A DNA stretch of 64,000 bases from Crotalaria pallida (taxonomy: Eukaryota; Streptophyta; Magnoliopsida; Fabales; Fabaceae): assembly GCA_037953625.1 (NCBI GenBank), contig CM075651.1, forward strand, positions 151,854,001-151,918,000, written 5' to 3'. Positions 48,141 through 58,561 of this stretch are shown one piece after another (within the stretch, counting starts at the first letter, position 1; the number at the start of each line of letters is the position of its first letter). The translations under genes were made by a program, and so were the position numbers. Below the pieces are notes generated by a model. It searched no databases. It was not told where the DNA came from and saw nothing but the letters and a program-made list of their open reading frames with translations.

Positions 48141-48477
48141 TATAATATATCATGCTAAAATAATTTTATAAAAGAAATAATTATTATGTTTGTGCAAGTA
48201 TGAGGCGTGTATATGAGTATATCCCTGAAAAAAGAAAGTATGAGGCGTTTATATATACCCATTTAATTATTGTAAGCAATCACCCATTCTTATCTTATCC
48301 TCTTAGAGTTTTGATGGATAAATGCCCTCCGCATGGGGAAACAATTTTTTTTAGTGTTATATTATTTCAAAATATTTGAAAATAGAAAAAAAAAAAAAAC
48401 ATATTTTGATGTCACTATTGTAATAATAATAATAGAAAATGAAAACAATGTCTCCTATCGCTCATATGATTTATTTT

Positions 48478-48629
48478 ACCAACGAGTTCTTGGTGCAATG
48501 GTGTCAGCTGCTGCACTTGGTAGGGCGAATCACGGTTCGATCGAGAGAAATAAAACCTTTGCCCCAGGACCCCTCTCGAACTGGATTAGTCTGCTCAGTG
48601 GGCCGGATACCAGGGTGCAAACAAAAGAA
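48478..48629 (+). mobile_element. SINE-like retroposon with 12-bp TSD
   Basis: A 152-bp insertion is flanked by perfect repeats ATGATTTATTTT (48466-48477 and 48630-48641). It has a tRNA-like head (GTGCAATGGTGTCAGCTGC), a box B (GGTTCGATC at about 48535-48543), a GGATTAGTCT...GGATACC module and an A-rich tail. The tail module is shared with the element at 55526-55733. Confidence 0.8.
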
Positions 48630-48662
48630 ATGATTTATTTTTATTTAAATGTTAATGAATTA

Positions 48663-49031
48663 CTCCCTCGTCCCATTATTTTGGTAGAAGTCAAACAAGT
48701 CAATGTAAAAAAAAAAGAAAGATATGTTTGATATAATGCATGATTCATTCATTAATTACAAATTTGCACTACACAAATTTTCATATAATTATAATTAATA
48801 CATGTTGCACTAATCTTCCGTAAAGGTTCAGAGAATGGAAGGTAAGTAGGTAACTAATATGTTAAAAATTAATGGATTATCAATTTTTTTTTCTGTAATT
48901 AAATATGTATTTCTTTTACTTAGTCAATCATGAATATAATATATGATCTTAAAGATTTTTCATTTAATATTTTTAAATTAATTTGGGACAAATTTTTATA
49001 ATTTTTTACCTAGATAATGGGACGAAGGGAG
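48663..49031. mobile_element. Stowaway-like MITE
   Basis: The 369-bp element lies between TA dinucleotides. Its ends CTCCCTCGTCCCATTATTTT and (right) ATAATGGGACGAAGGGAG are complementary. Confidence 0.8.
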
Positions 49032-49034
49032 TAA

Positions 49035-49230
49035 TATATAAATTGATGAATGTGCATACGCACAGTTGGTAGATAGTTGAGTTTCTTAAACATGGTGTCA
49101 GGAGTTTAATCTTTGTCGTGAGTATGGAAAAAGCTTTGTTGGTAAAGACAAAACTCACTTAGATGATCTCTACGCCTCGTAGGAGATTAGGTTCGACTAC
49201 TGGCCGGAGGATCCTTGTTGAAAAAAATAT
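49035..49230 (+). mobile_element. Possible SINE fragment
   Basis: CAGTTGGTAGATAGTTGAGT resembles box A, GGAGTTTAATCTTTG resembles a decayed box B, and the segment ends in GGCCGGAGGATCC then an A/T-rich tail. No clear TSD was found, so the borders are approximate. Confidence 0.45.
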
Positions 49231-49272
49231 ATTTTTTTTTAACGATTTTGGTGCATAATTTTTTTTTCATTA

Positions 49273-50971
49273 TCTATCTATATATAAATTAGCAAAGTTT
49301 CCCCTCACTCAGCCAAACTCCCGCCCATTCCACCTTTTCTTTCTTTCGTTTTTATTCCCGCCTTTTCCCTCACCCTTTTTCTTTTTTTTTTACTACTTCC
49401 TCCTATTTCGATTATCCTTCCAAACAGTACAAGGTTGCTTCTATCATGCACCGGTTTTTGGTGCTTCGACTCTTTTTTTTATTTTTTTATTTAATAAATC
49501 TAATATATTAAAAAAATATGATTGTGGTTTTATTTGTTCTTTTTATGTACATGTTTTTGTTATTTGGATTTAAATCTTTTTTATTATATTCTTCCGGACG
49601 CAGGTAATGGTCCAAACAAGTAAAATATAAAATAAGGGTGTTTCTACCATGCACTAGTTTTTGGTGTTTCCGCTCTTTTTTTTATTTTAATAAATCTAAT
49701 ATATTAAAAAAATATGCTTGAAGCTTTTTGAGTTCTTTTTATGTACATGTTTTTGTTATTTACATTTGAATTTTTTTATTATATTCCTCCGGACACATGT
49801 AATGATCCAAACAAGTAAAATATAAAACAAGGGTGCTTCTACCATGTACCAGTTTTTGGTGCTCCGGCTCTTTTTTTTATTTTTTTATTTTCATAAATCT
49901 AATATATTAAAAAAATATGTTTTGGGTTTTCTGTGTTCTTTTTATGTGCATGTTTTTGTTATTAGGATTTGAATTTTTTTTATTATATTCTTCCGGACAC
50001 GGGTAATGGTCCAAACAAGTAAAATATAAAATAAGGGTGAGTCTACCATGCACCGGTTTTTGGTGCTCCGGCTCTTTTTTTTATTTTAATAAATATAATA
50101 TATTTAAAAAAATATGCTTTTGGTTTTCTGTGTTCTTTTTATGTTATTTTGATTTGAATTTTTTTATTATATTCTTTCAGACACGGTTAATGGTCCATAA
50201 AAGTAAAATATAAACAAGGGTCCTTCTACCATGCACTGATTTTTGGTGCTCAAGCTCTTTTTTTTATTTTAATAAATCTAATATATTAAAAAAATTTGCT
50301 TTGGGTTTTCTGTATTTTTTTTATGTACTTGTTTTTATTATCTTGGATTTGAATTTTTTTTATTATATTCTTCCGGACACAGGTAATGGTCCAAAAAAGT
50401 AAAATATAAACAAGGGTGCTTCTACCATGCACCGGTTTTTGATGTTCCGGCTCTTTTTTTTATTTTTTTTTTCATTTTCATAAATCTAATATATTAAAAA
50501 AAAATATGCTTTGGGTTTTCTGTGTTCTTTTTATGTACGTGTTTTTGTTATTTGGATTTGAATTTTTTTTATTGTATTCTTCCGGACACAGGTAATGGTC
50601 CAAACAAGTAAAATATAAAACCATGGTACTTCTACCATGCACCGGTTTTTGATGTTCCGGCTCTTTTTTTTATTTTTTTTTCATTTTCATAAATCTAATA
50701 TATTAAAAAAAATATGCTTTGGATTTTCTGTGTTATTTTTATGTACATGTTTTTGTTATTTGAATTTGAATTTTTTTATTATATTCTTCCGGACACAGGT
50801 AATGGTCCAAACAAGTAAAATTTACTCTATTCAATAATAAATTAAAACTAATATTAATTGTAACTTTGTGAAATGTTTTATCAATACATTAAAAAAAATA
50901 TTAATTGCAACTTCATGAAATGTTTGATTGATTTCGTATTTTTCCCGTGCATCGCACGGGGTTGGGGCTAG
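49273..50971 (+). mobile_element. Non-autonomous Helitron B with about seven tandem repeats
   Basis: The start is TCTATCTATATATAAATTAG after A49272 (A49276 is also possible). The 3' hairpin CCCGTGCATCGCACGGG (50944-50960) is followed by CTAG (50968-50971) and T. The interior has about seven tandem units of 180-208 bp, each with CATGCACCGGTTTTTGGTGC or a variant (near 49445, 49648, 49837, 50047, 50229, 50426 and 50636) and a TCCGGACACAGGTAATGGTC block. No transposase. It is the same family as Helitron A. Confidence 0.82.
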
Positions 50972-52870
50972 TTTAATTTAATTAACTACTTTGACATAAC
51001 CCGGAGGAGTTGATCCAAATGACAAAAACTTTGAAGGGCATAAGAATCAAACAGAGATGATGGCATCAGTGAGATCACAGGACCAATGGTTTCATCTTCT
51101 GCGTCAAGATCAAAATTAAATAAAATTGATTAGCGCAGCCCTTAATTGTGGACGGATATAATTAGAACTTGTGACAATAATAATAATAATAATAATAATT
51201 ACTAAAAGTGAAGGCTTTGACTTTAGAACAGACCCGTATCAAGGGCGGAAAGGACATACTCACATACGCGAAGAAAGGAAATTTCTAAACCAAAACCTGT
51301 TTTTAGAAATAAAATAAAAAAAAAATTGAAACTTCTGCGGCACAGTTTTGCTTAAAGTCAAAGTTAACAACGCAGATAATAAATTAACACGTTTTAGATT
51401 TTTTTTTTAGGGAACGTTTTAGATTATTAATAATATAACATTGTAATATTGTATAATAATTTATTTGAAGATATGGTAAAAAAAATTATTTATTATATGG
51501 GTGAGACATTTCTAAAAAAGTTTTATATGCTACAAAATTGTTCTCATCCGGTCTCAATTATAAGGAAAAAAACTAACTTCATTTTTTTTTGGTGTATACC
51601 AACCGGTAGCGGATCTGATTTATCCAGAATCTGACTCATCCAGTCCGATCCAACTGAATTTGCACTAAGCGATAGTGATCTCCTAGCAGGGATTGCTCCA
51701 TATTAATCAAGAAATTTAGTTGATGATATTTAATTTTTTTTTCAAATTCATAAAAAAAATAAAATAAAAGTACTCTAAGAAAATAACATTAGGAATAAAG
51801 TAAAAATTAATTAAAAAAACTATTTTATAAGAATACTTTAAGAATAATCACACTTAATAATAAACTGTTAATAAACTTTTTCTTTTTAATATTTAAGATC
51901 ATTGTCGAGATGTTATTCTTTTTATAATCAAGATCTGAAAAGTAACTTGTAGTTTAAGTATTTTGATTAAATTTTATATAAAGACTTTTCTTAATAATAA
52001 GTATCTTAAAAACACTTGTTAAAAAATATAAAATAAATAAATATTATAATGGAGAAATAAAATCAACAATTCTTGAAATATTAAATACATTTTTATTCAA
52101 GAAAGAATCGCTTCTTTCACTTCCTCGATCATATTATCATTTGACTTTATATAAATAAGTATTTGGTTACTTACTTCTTTCTTTTTTTATCTTTCTTTCA
52201 TTTTTAAGCCTATATTTATATAAAGTTTGCTAACCTACTCACCAAAATTATCAGCGCGTTTAATTTGTACACGCGGTGATGGCAAAATTCTCAAGAAACA
52301 TTTCAATTTTTAATTGATAAGGATGAGAATGATAAAAAAGGCAAATGGAATTGATGATTGATTATGTCATCAAACATTTTCCGATTTTCCGTTTCAAACT
52401 GTAGAACGTTAGTGCACATAGTTATACTTTTCATTCAACAATGGCTTATAAACCTGGGAATTTCTTCGGATAATAAGCCGTTTTTCAAATGAGTCATTGG
52501 CTATTGCTGCCATAAATTGAAACTCCTTTTCTGTGAGGCAAAAAAATTACTTACATACGAGTATAAAATATATAGACGCCTTTGTAATAAAATGTATAAA
52601 TAAAGGGTTGTTATTCTGTACTAATTAAAAAGTGGTTAGTACAGATACTAACTATAGTGTAACCTATTATTTCAGGTTTGTTCACCATTTACTCGTTTTT
52701 TCTTTTTATTTTTTTTGTTGTTTATGCTTTTACCAAGGCCCATGCGTTTTTGCTCACCATTTATTACCAATAGCTTTTTCCAACCCAAACATCCTCCACC
52801 ATACGTTTTCATCATTGTTATTAATAGCATTAATTTGATTTTTTTTTCACACAAATCAATAATAAATAAT
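50972..52870. other. AT-rich intergenic region right of Helitron B
   Basis: An (AAT)8 run lies at 51176-51199. No gene or recognised element is supported. Short open frames near 51.0-51.1 kb and 52.6-52.8 kb have no family resemblance. Confidence 0.45.
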
Positions 52871-53150
52871 TTTTCCTTCGGTCCCTAATATAAGCACCAT
52901 TTGACCAATTTTCACTTCCTTTAAGAAAATTAGTTAATATTGTTAGTGGTATTGAAAATGTAAATATTTGGTATACTTTTTCAAAAGTATCCCTATAATT
53001 ATTATTGGAAATCTAAAAAGTGTTGAGTAAATAATGGTGTTTGTGAAAAAAAAAGTAATTAATGTTATTAGAAACTGGAAATGAGGCTTATATTAAAGAT
53101 CAAAAAGAAGTCTTCAAAAGGGACTTATATATAGGACCGGATGGAGTAAA
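52871..53150. mobile_element. Degenerate Stowaway-like MITE
   Basis: TCCTTCGGTCCCTAATATAA at the left is matched by TATATAGGACCGGATGGAG at the right, with an AT-rich interior. The TA TSD is not clear. Confidence 0.5.
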
Positions 53151-53570
53151 AATTAATGAAATAATAAAAATTAATAAATAACAAAAATTACTGAAAGTGT
53201 TGACTATTGTATGTTTTATGTGTACTTCGTCTAAAATGTCACAATTTAATCCTTATTGAAAATTATTGTAGTATTATTTAATTTGTATTCGGAAATGTGT
53301 GCATTAAATAATATATAGTGGTTTATAAATGAAATAGATGATAAAAATTTAATTAATGCGAGTAAAAGATATGATTGAAATAAGGGTTTGAGTTGGAAAA
53401 AAAATATGTTTATGCATTGGAATTGTAAATTTTTTTAAAAAAATGTTTGGCCTTTTATAAAATTAGTATTTACACAAATTACGAAAACATTGATTATTAT
53501 AATATTTTTGCGTACTTTCTCTAAAATGTCACTATTTAATCTTTATTGAAAATTATAATAGTATTAAATA

Positions 53571-53939
53571 CTCTCTCTGCTCCTATTTATAAGACACTTT
53601 CAACTATATTGCTCGGACCAAGAAAGTAGTTAAAGTTAGTTTTTTTCTTGATTTCAGAATAAAAAAGTCATTACATTTACATTTTTATCCTTCTTACAAA
53701 AATTATCATAAAAAAAATTAATTGCTTTGCCTCCAAATTATCCAATCATGTGTGAGAGAGAAATAGACTCGTTATTATGTGAGAAAGGAAGAGAAACACA
53801 TTCATGGGGAATTGGGAGGAATAACTAGGGGTAGTTTTGGTAAAAAAAATATATGTTTCTTAAAAAAAAATACAAATGTCCTATATTTAGGACCAAACAA
53901 TTCTTCTAGAAAGTGTCCCATAAATAGGATCGGAAGAAG
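53571..53939. mobile_element. Stowaway-like MITE nested in an older repeat
   Basis: The 369-bp element lies between TA dinucleotides, with ends CTCTCTCTGCTCCTATTTAT and (right) ATAAATAGGATCGGAAGAAG. The flanks left (ATCTTTATTGAAAATTATAA) and right (TATATAGTGGTTTATAAATG) match one continuous sequence at 53250-53345. The insertion therefore split a second copy of that sequence. Confidence 0.8.
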
Positions 53940-54170
53940 TAATATATAGTGGTTTATAAATGAAATAGATGATATTGTGAAAGTGACGTGAGATGTCGTC
54001 GGCTATTTTATCACTTAAGTGACGAAAAGACCATTTCAAAAAATTAAACATAGTTCAGGGACCCAAATCATCGGAAAAAAAAGTTTAAGGACCAATTCCA
54101 AAAGAGCACCTAAGTTGAGGGATTAAAATGTTTAATAAGCCTTAAAGATTATGCGTTGAAATATGTAATA

Positions 54171-54488
54171 CTTCCTCCGTTTCACAATATTTGGTCTTTT
54201 AGGTCTGAACACACAAATTAAGAAAGTGTTAATTATTGTAAGTATTATGTATAGTTTGTCTAAAATGCCCCTATTTAATTCTTTGGAAAATTGTATTACA
54301 GTAGTATTTAATTTTTATTAGTAAGTGTGTTCATTAATTAATGTGTAGTGGTTTAGAGATGAGAGAGATGATAAAGTATAATTAATGAGGAGCAAGAGAA
54401 ATGATTAAACGAAAGGTTAATATTGGAAAAAAGAAACATGTATGTGTATTGAAAATGTAAAAGGTCAAACATTGTGAAATAGAGGGAG
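54171..54488. mobile_element. Stowaway-like MITE
   Basis: The 318-bp element lies between TA dinucleotides. Its ends are CTTCCTCCGTTTCACAATAT and (right) CATTGTGAAATAGAGGGAG. Its interior resembles the repeated segments at 53219-53345 and around 53512-53985, so those are relics of the same family. Confidence 0.78.
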
Positions 54489-55510
54489 TAATAAATGTAT
54501 GGAGATTATATTAAAGAGAGATGAAGAGATGAGTGATGAAAATGATGATATAATAAATAAGAGTATGCTTGAAAAAAGAATTATAAATGAGTATTGAGTT
54601 TCTAAAAGAACATATATTATGAGACAAATAAAAAAGCTAAAAAGACTTGAATTATGGGACGGATTCATTTATTTTTAATATTACTTTCATTTATTTTTCC
54701 TAATTTTTAACATAAATAAAATTAACACAGAGACTATGCTAGTTTTAAAAAAAATTATTTTAACAAAAAAAATTAACACAAAGACGTACTATGCTAGTTT
54801 AAAAAAAATTATTTAAAAAAATGATTTTAAAAGCCACCGAAAATGGGAAGAAAAAAAATTTAAGAAAAGTGGAGGGACACATTTTTGGTACTCCTATTTT
54901 ACTTGGAAGTAATTCAATTCCAAGTAACCGGCATTAATCATCATCCTTCATTTTCCATAATGCACTACAACCATGGATTATGCAGTTAGTATACTCATTC
55001 ACTTTTAATGAATATTGCATAGAGACCCATGAATAAAGCAGCACATCAGGTCCTATCCAAGTATCCATAAGCCCTATTAGGGAAATATATAATTTTTTAC
55101 AAACAAACAAAGGACAACAACAACTTCTTTAAAAAAAAAAACAAACAAACAAACACGCAACAACACATCAATTTCCTTTGCCGAGAGACTATTTACCGCA
55201 TAGTTAGACAAGCAAATTGTCAATTTTCTTGTTTGAGTTCAACATAAATAATAATGCAACAAATGAATTATAAGATCATTTGCAAAATCAATAGCATATT
55301 ATTTATTTATATATGATGGGTTACATCTTATACTAAATCTTCCCTTAATCTTAGCCCTTAGATTCAGGATAAAAGTCTAAAATATATCTTTCATTAAAAA
55401 GTATTGTATTGCGATAGAATAAAAATATTTTATATTTATTTTTTTAATGAAAGATGTTCAATTTTTAGGCTTATCTTAGGACTAAGGTTAAGAAAACAAA
55501 AAAATTATAT
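54489..55510. other. AT-rich intergenic region
   Basis: No gene and no clear element. Contains two short direct repeats around AATTAACACAAAGACGTACT (54.72-54.82 kb). Confidence 0.45.
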
Positions 55511-55525
55511 TGGCATCAATTTTTT

Positions 55526-55733
55526 TTGTCCGTATTCCTTACGGAATCACCGGTATCCCCAAGAACACCCTTAATACCAGGGAGTCCTTGAGACTAATCC
55601 GGAGCGAGCTGCGTGGCTGACTCACCCAGCGGGATGTTTTTAGTGGGAATCAAACACGAGGCTACTAGCACCTGTGTCCCATTCCCAAGATTTCACTTGG
55701 AACCTTACACCAACTGAATCAAACCCCATTGGC
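55526..55733 (-). mobile_element. SINE-like retroposon with 15-bp TSD
   Basis: The 208-bp insertion is flanked by perfect repeats TGGCATCAATTTTTT (55511-55525 and 55734-55748). On the minus strand it has a head CAGTTGGTGTAAGGTTCC, a box B-like GTTTGATTCCC, and a 3' part with GGATTAGTCTCAAGG and GGGATACCGG. Orientation is opposite to the related element at 48478. Confidence 0.8.
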
Positions 55734-56167
55734 TGGCATCAATTTTTTGTACTATTGCATCTTTGAAATATTCATATGGCTGAGTAATCGAATGCCCAAA
55801 GCAAAATTTCTAGAATCATAACATAATACATATAAGGGCATACATAGCATAGTCTGGTGGAGAGTATTAAGTTCAGATTTTCTATCAGACTCTCGTAAGA
55901 CTCTGCAAATCTTTAAAATCGGGTGAAGAGTCTTATATTGAATCTGTAAAATAAGAAACTCAACTTAAGACTATGTGTGACCCAATTTTTTTGTCTTTTC
56001 TTCCTTTTTACTTTATAATACCATAATAAACAAATAATAATAATAATAATAAATATTATTAATAATAAATAAATAATGATAACAATAAATTAATAATAAA
56101 TAATAATTACAAATAATAATATTATTATTATTATTTTTTAAAAAATAAAAATTATATTTTTAAATAT

Positions 56168-57052
56168 GAGATAATTGTCACTTTGGTCCCTGAAATTACA
56201 TATCGCTTTCATTTTCGTCCCTCAAATTACGAAAATAGCTTTGAGGTCCCTGGATTTGTAAAAACGTGTGCACGTTAGTCCCTCCGTCAACGTCCGTTAA
56301 CGGAGGCGTGACATGCACTTTAAATAATTCACTATAGTCCCTGTAATCACTTTAAATAATTCACTATAGTCCTTGTAATAATTTTAAGTTATTCATTATA
56401 GTCCCTGAAACTATACAATTTATTCACTTTAGTCCCTATATCAGTATAGTTCAAATTGAGATTTTTTTTATTAACACTGTTTGAGTTTTTCTCTTCATTG
56501 CACCAAAGATAATATTTATGCAACCAAAAATGTAAAACTTACGTCCCTGAAATTATATATTTAATATATTAATAGTAAATTTTTAAGGTTTTCAATGTTT
56601 TGTTTTTGGTACACAATTTTCAATATTGACTTTACACTTTTAATTGGTTAAACATTGTCCTTAAAAGAGCAAAGATGAAATTTCATCTCAAATATGCAGA
56701 AGGTATTCCATACCCATTAATCTTTTTGGTTAATTCTTTACTGATTGTTTAAGTTAATCTGGAATTTGAACTATACTGATATAGAGACTAAAGTGAATAA
56801 ATTGTATAGTTTCAGGGACTATAATGAATAACTTAAAATTATTACAGGGACTATAGTGAATTATTTAAAGTGATTACATGAACTATAGTGAATTATTTAA
56901 AGTGCATGTCACGTCTCCATTAACGGACGTTGACGGAGGAACTAACGTGCACACGTTTTTACAAATCCAGGGACCTCAAAGCTATTTTCGTAATTTGAGG
57001 GACGAAAATGAAAGCGGTATATAATTTCAGGGACCAAAGTGACAATTAACTC
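56168..57052. mobile_element. Foldback MULE-like element, 10-bp TSD
   Basis: The 885-bp element has ends GAGATAATTGTCACTTTGG and (complement of right end) GAGTTAATTGTCACTTTGG. Inverted arms of about 300 bp contain ACGTGTGCACGTTAGT and CCGTCAACGTCCGTTAACGG. Perfect direct repeats TTTTAAATAT flank it (56158-56167 and 57053-57062). It has no coding region. It ends about 745 bp before the NHL gene. Confidence 0.85.
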
Positions 57053-57680
57053 TTTTAAATATATATTTTTCACTTTTATTCTTAAATATATTTTCTTTTA
57101 TTCTTTGATACCTTTTTACTTTATAATACCCTAATAAATAAAAATTAAATTAATAAATAAATAATAATAATAACAATAAATTAATAATATAAATAAATAA
57201 ATAATAATTAAAATAAATTAATAGTAAATAACAATAATTAAAATAATATAAATATTAATATTTTTTAAATAATATACTTAAATATATGTTTTTTCTCTTT
57301 TATTCTTAAATATATTATATTGTTATGAAAAAATAAATATTTTTTATTCAAATAAATAAATTAATAATTTGAAATAAAGAGGTTGAAATAACTTTAACAG
57401 TACTCTGATGCCCAAAAGCAAGAAGGAAGCTTCGGCGGCATTATATCGCATTTAATTTGTATGAAGACACAAATATTGAATATTTTAGCATGCATATGAC
57501 ACGTGCGTGATGGGAACAAGACTTACCTAGAGATAGTGACACTTTTACCATTCAAGTCAACAATGGGAGGCTTCAAAGCCTTTCAACGGTTCACCGTTCA
57601 CATAAGCCATGGCTCCTCAAATAAAATTAATCAACAACGTGTTCATGTAATAAAATATCTTTCTGCATACACATTAATAA

Positions 57681-57689
57681 TATATATAG
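57681..57689 (+). promoter_or_regulatory. Probable TATA box of the NHL gene
   Basis: TATATATAG lies 108 bp before the ATG at 57797, with a leader (ACAACTAACTACATCTCTC) in between. The distance suits a short 5' UTR. Confidence 0.5.
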
Positions 57690-57796
57690 CTTAGAGACCA
57701 AAAGGAATAAGAAGAAATCAACAACTAACTACATCTCTCATTTGCACTGGAGAACACATTTTATCCTTTGCTTGTGAAATATTCTCAAAACCAAAT

Positions 57797-58561
57797 ATGG
57801 CAGATCCTCAAAAAATTCACCCTTTCCATGATGTTGAAGCACCAATACACCAACCTTCGGCACCTTTGGTGCCAAGGAACATGTCTAAATCTGAACAGGG
57901 TGATCCTGAAAAATTGCATCACCCTCCTCCTTCTCCTCCTCCTTCTCCTTTGCATTCCAAGCCACCAAAGAAAAGAAGAAGCTGTTGCTGCAGATTCTTC
58001 TGTTGGTTAATAAGCATATTGTTGATTCTGATTGTTGCAATTGGCATTACTATTGGGATACTATTCCTTGTGTTTAGACCAAAGCTTCCAAAATATTCTG
58101 TAGATGAACTCAGAGTTAGCAAGTTTGATCTTTCCAACAATAACAGTTTATCTGTTACTTTTAATGTGACAATTACTGCTAGAAATCCAAACAAGAAGAT
58201 TGGAATTGATTATAGAGGTGGGAGTCACATAAGTGCTTGGTATAATGACACAAAATTATGTGAAGGGTCTTTACCAAAATTCTATCAGGGTCATAGAAAC
58301 ACTACAGTGCTTAGCATACCCTTATCAGGGCAAACACAAGATGCAAGTGGCCTTCAAAATTCACTGCAGCAGGAGCTGCAACAAAATGGCAATGTTGCCC
58401 TCAATCTTAAGGTCAAACAGCCTTTGAGGATTAAGCTTGGAAAGTTGAAGCTATTCAAAATCAAGTTCAGGGTTAGGTGCAAGCTTGTGGTGGATAGCCT
58501 TGATCAGAATAATTCTATTAGAATTAAGAGTAATAGCTGTAAGTTCAGGTTTAGGCTGTAA
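57797..58561 (+). CDS. NDR1/HIN1-like (NHL) protein, LEA_2 domain (254 aa)
   Basis: An intronless gene for an NHL-family protein. These are plasma-membrane-anchored proteins, several of which are linked to defence or stress responses. Residues 1-62 are cytosolic, with a Pro-rich stretch (HPPPSPPPSP) and a basic-Cys patch (KKRRSCCCRFFCW) that may be acylated. One transmembrane segment follows at about 69-93 (LISILLILIVAIGITIGILF), then FRPKLPKYSVDELRV. The LEA_2 domain (about 115-225) contains FNVTITARNPNKKIGIDYRG and ISAWYNDTKLCEGSLPKFYQ. Potential N-glycosylation sites (NVT, NDT, NTT) lie on the outer side. The C-terminus is basic. The length matches the family (about 210-260). The subgroup could not be decided. 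Confidence 0.93.
   Translation: MADPQKIHPFHDVEAPIHQPSAPLVPRNMSKSEQGDPEKLHHPPPSPPPSPLHSKPPKKRRSCCCRFFCWLISILLILIVAIGITIGILFLVFRPKLPKYSVDELRVSKFDLSNNNSLSVTFNVTITARNPNKKIGIDYRGGSHISAWYNDTKLCEGSLPKFYQGHRNTTVLSIPLSGQTQDASGLQNSLQQELQQNGNVALNLKVKQPLRIKLGKLKLFKIKFRVRCKLVVDSLDQNNSIRIKSNSCKFRFRL

Noticed and set aside
48333..48731. 132-codon plus-strand frame
   Set aside because: It spans the SINE-like element at 48478-48629 and AT-rich flanks; no conserved protein.
50637..50837. Phe-rich 66-codon frame
   Set aside because: It lies in the tandem repeats of Helitron B and reflects T-rich repeat DNA.
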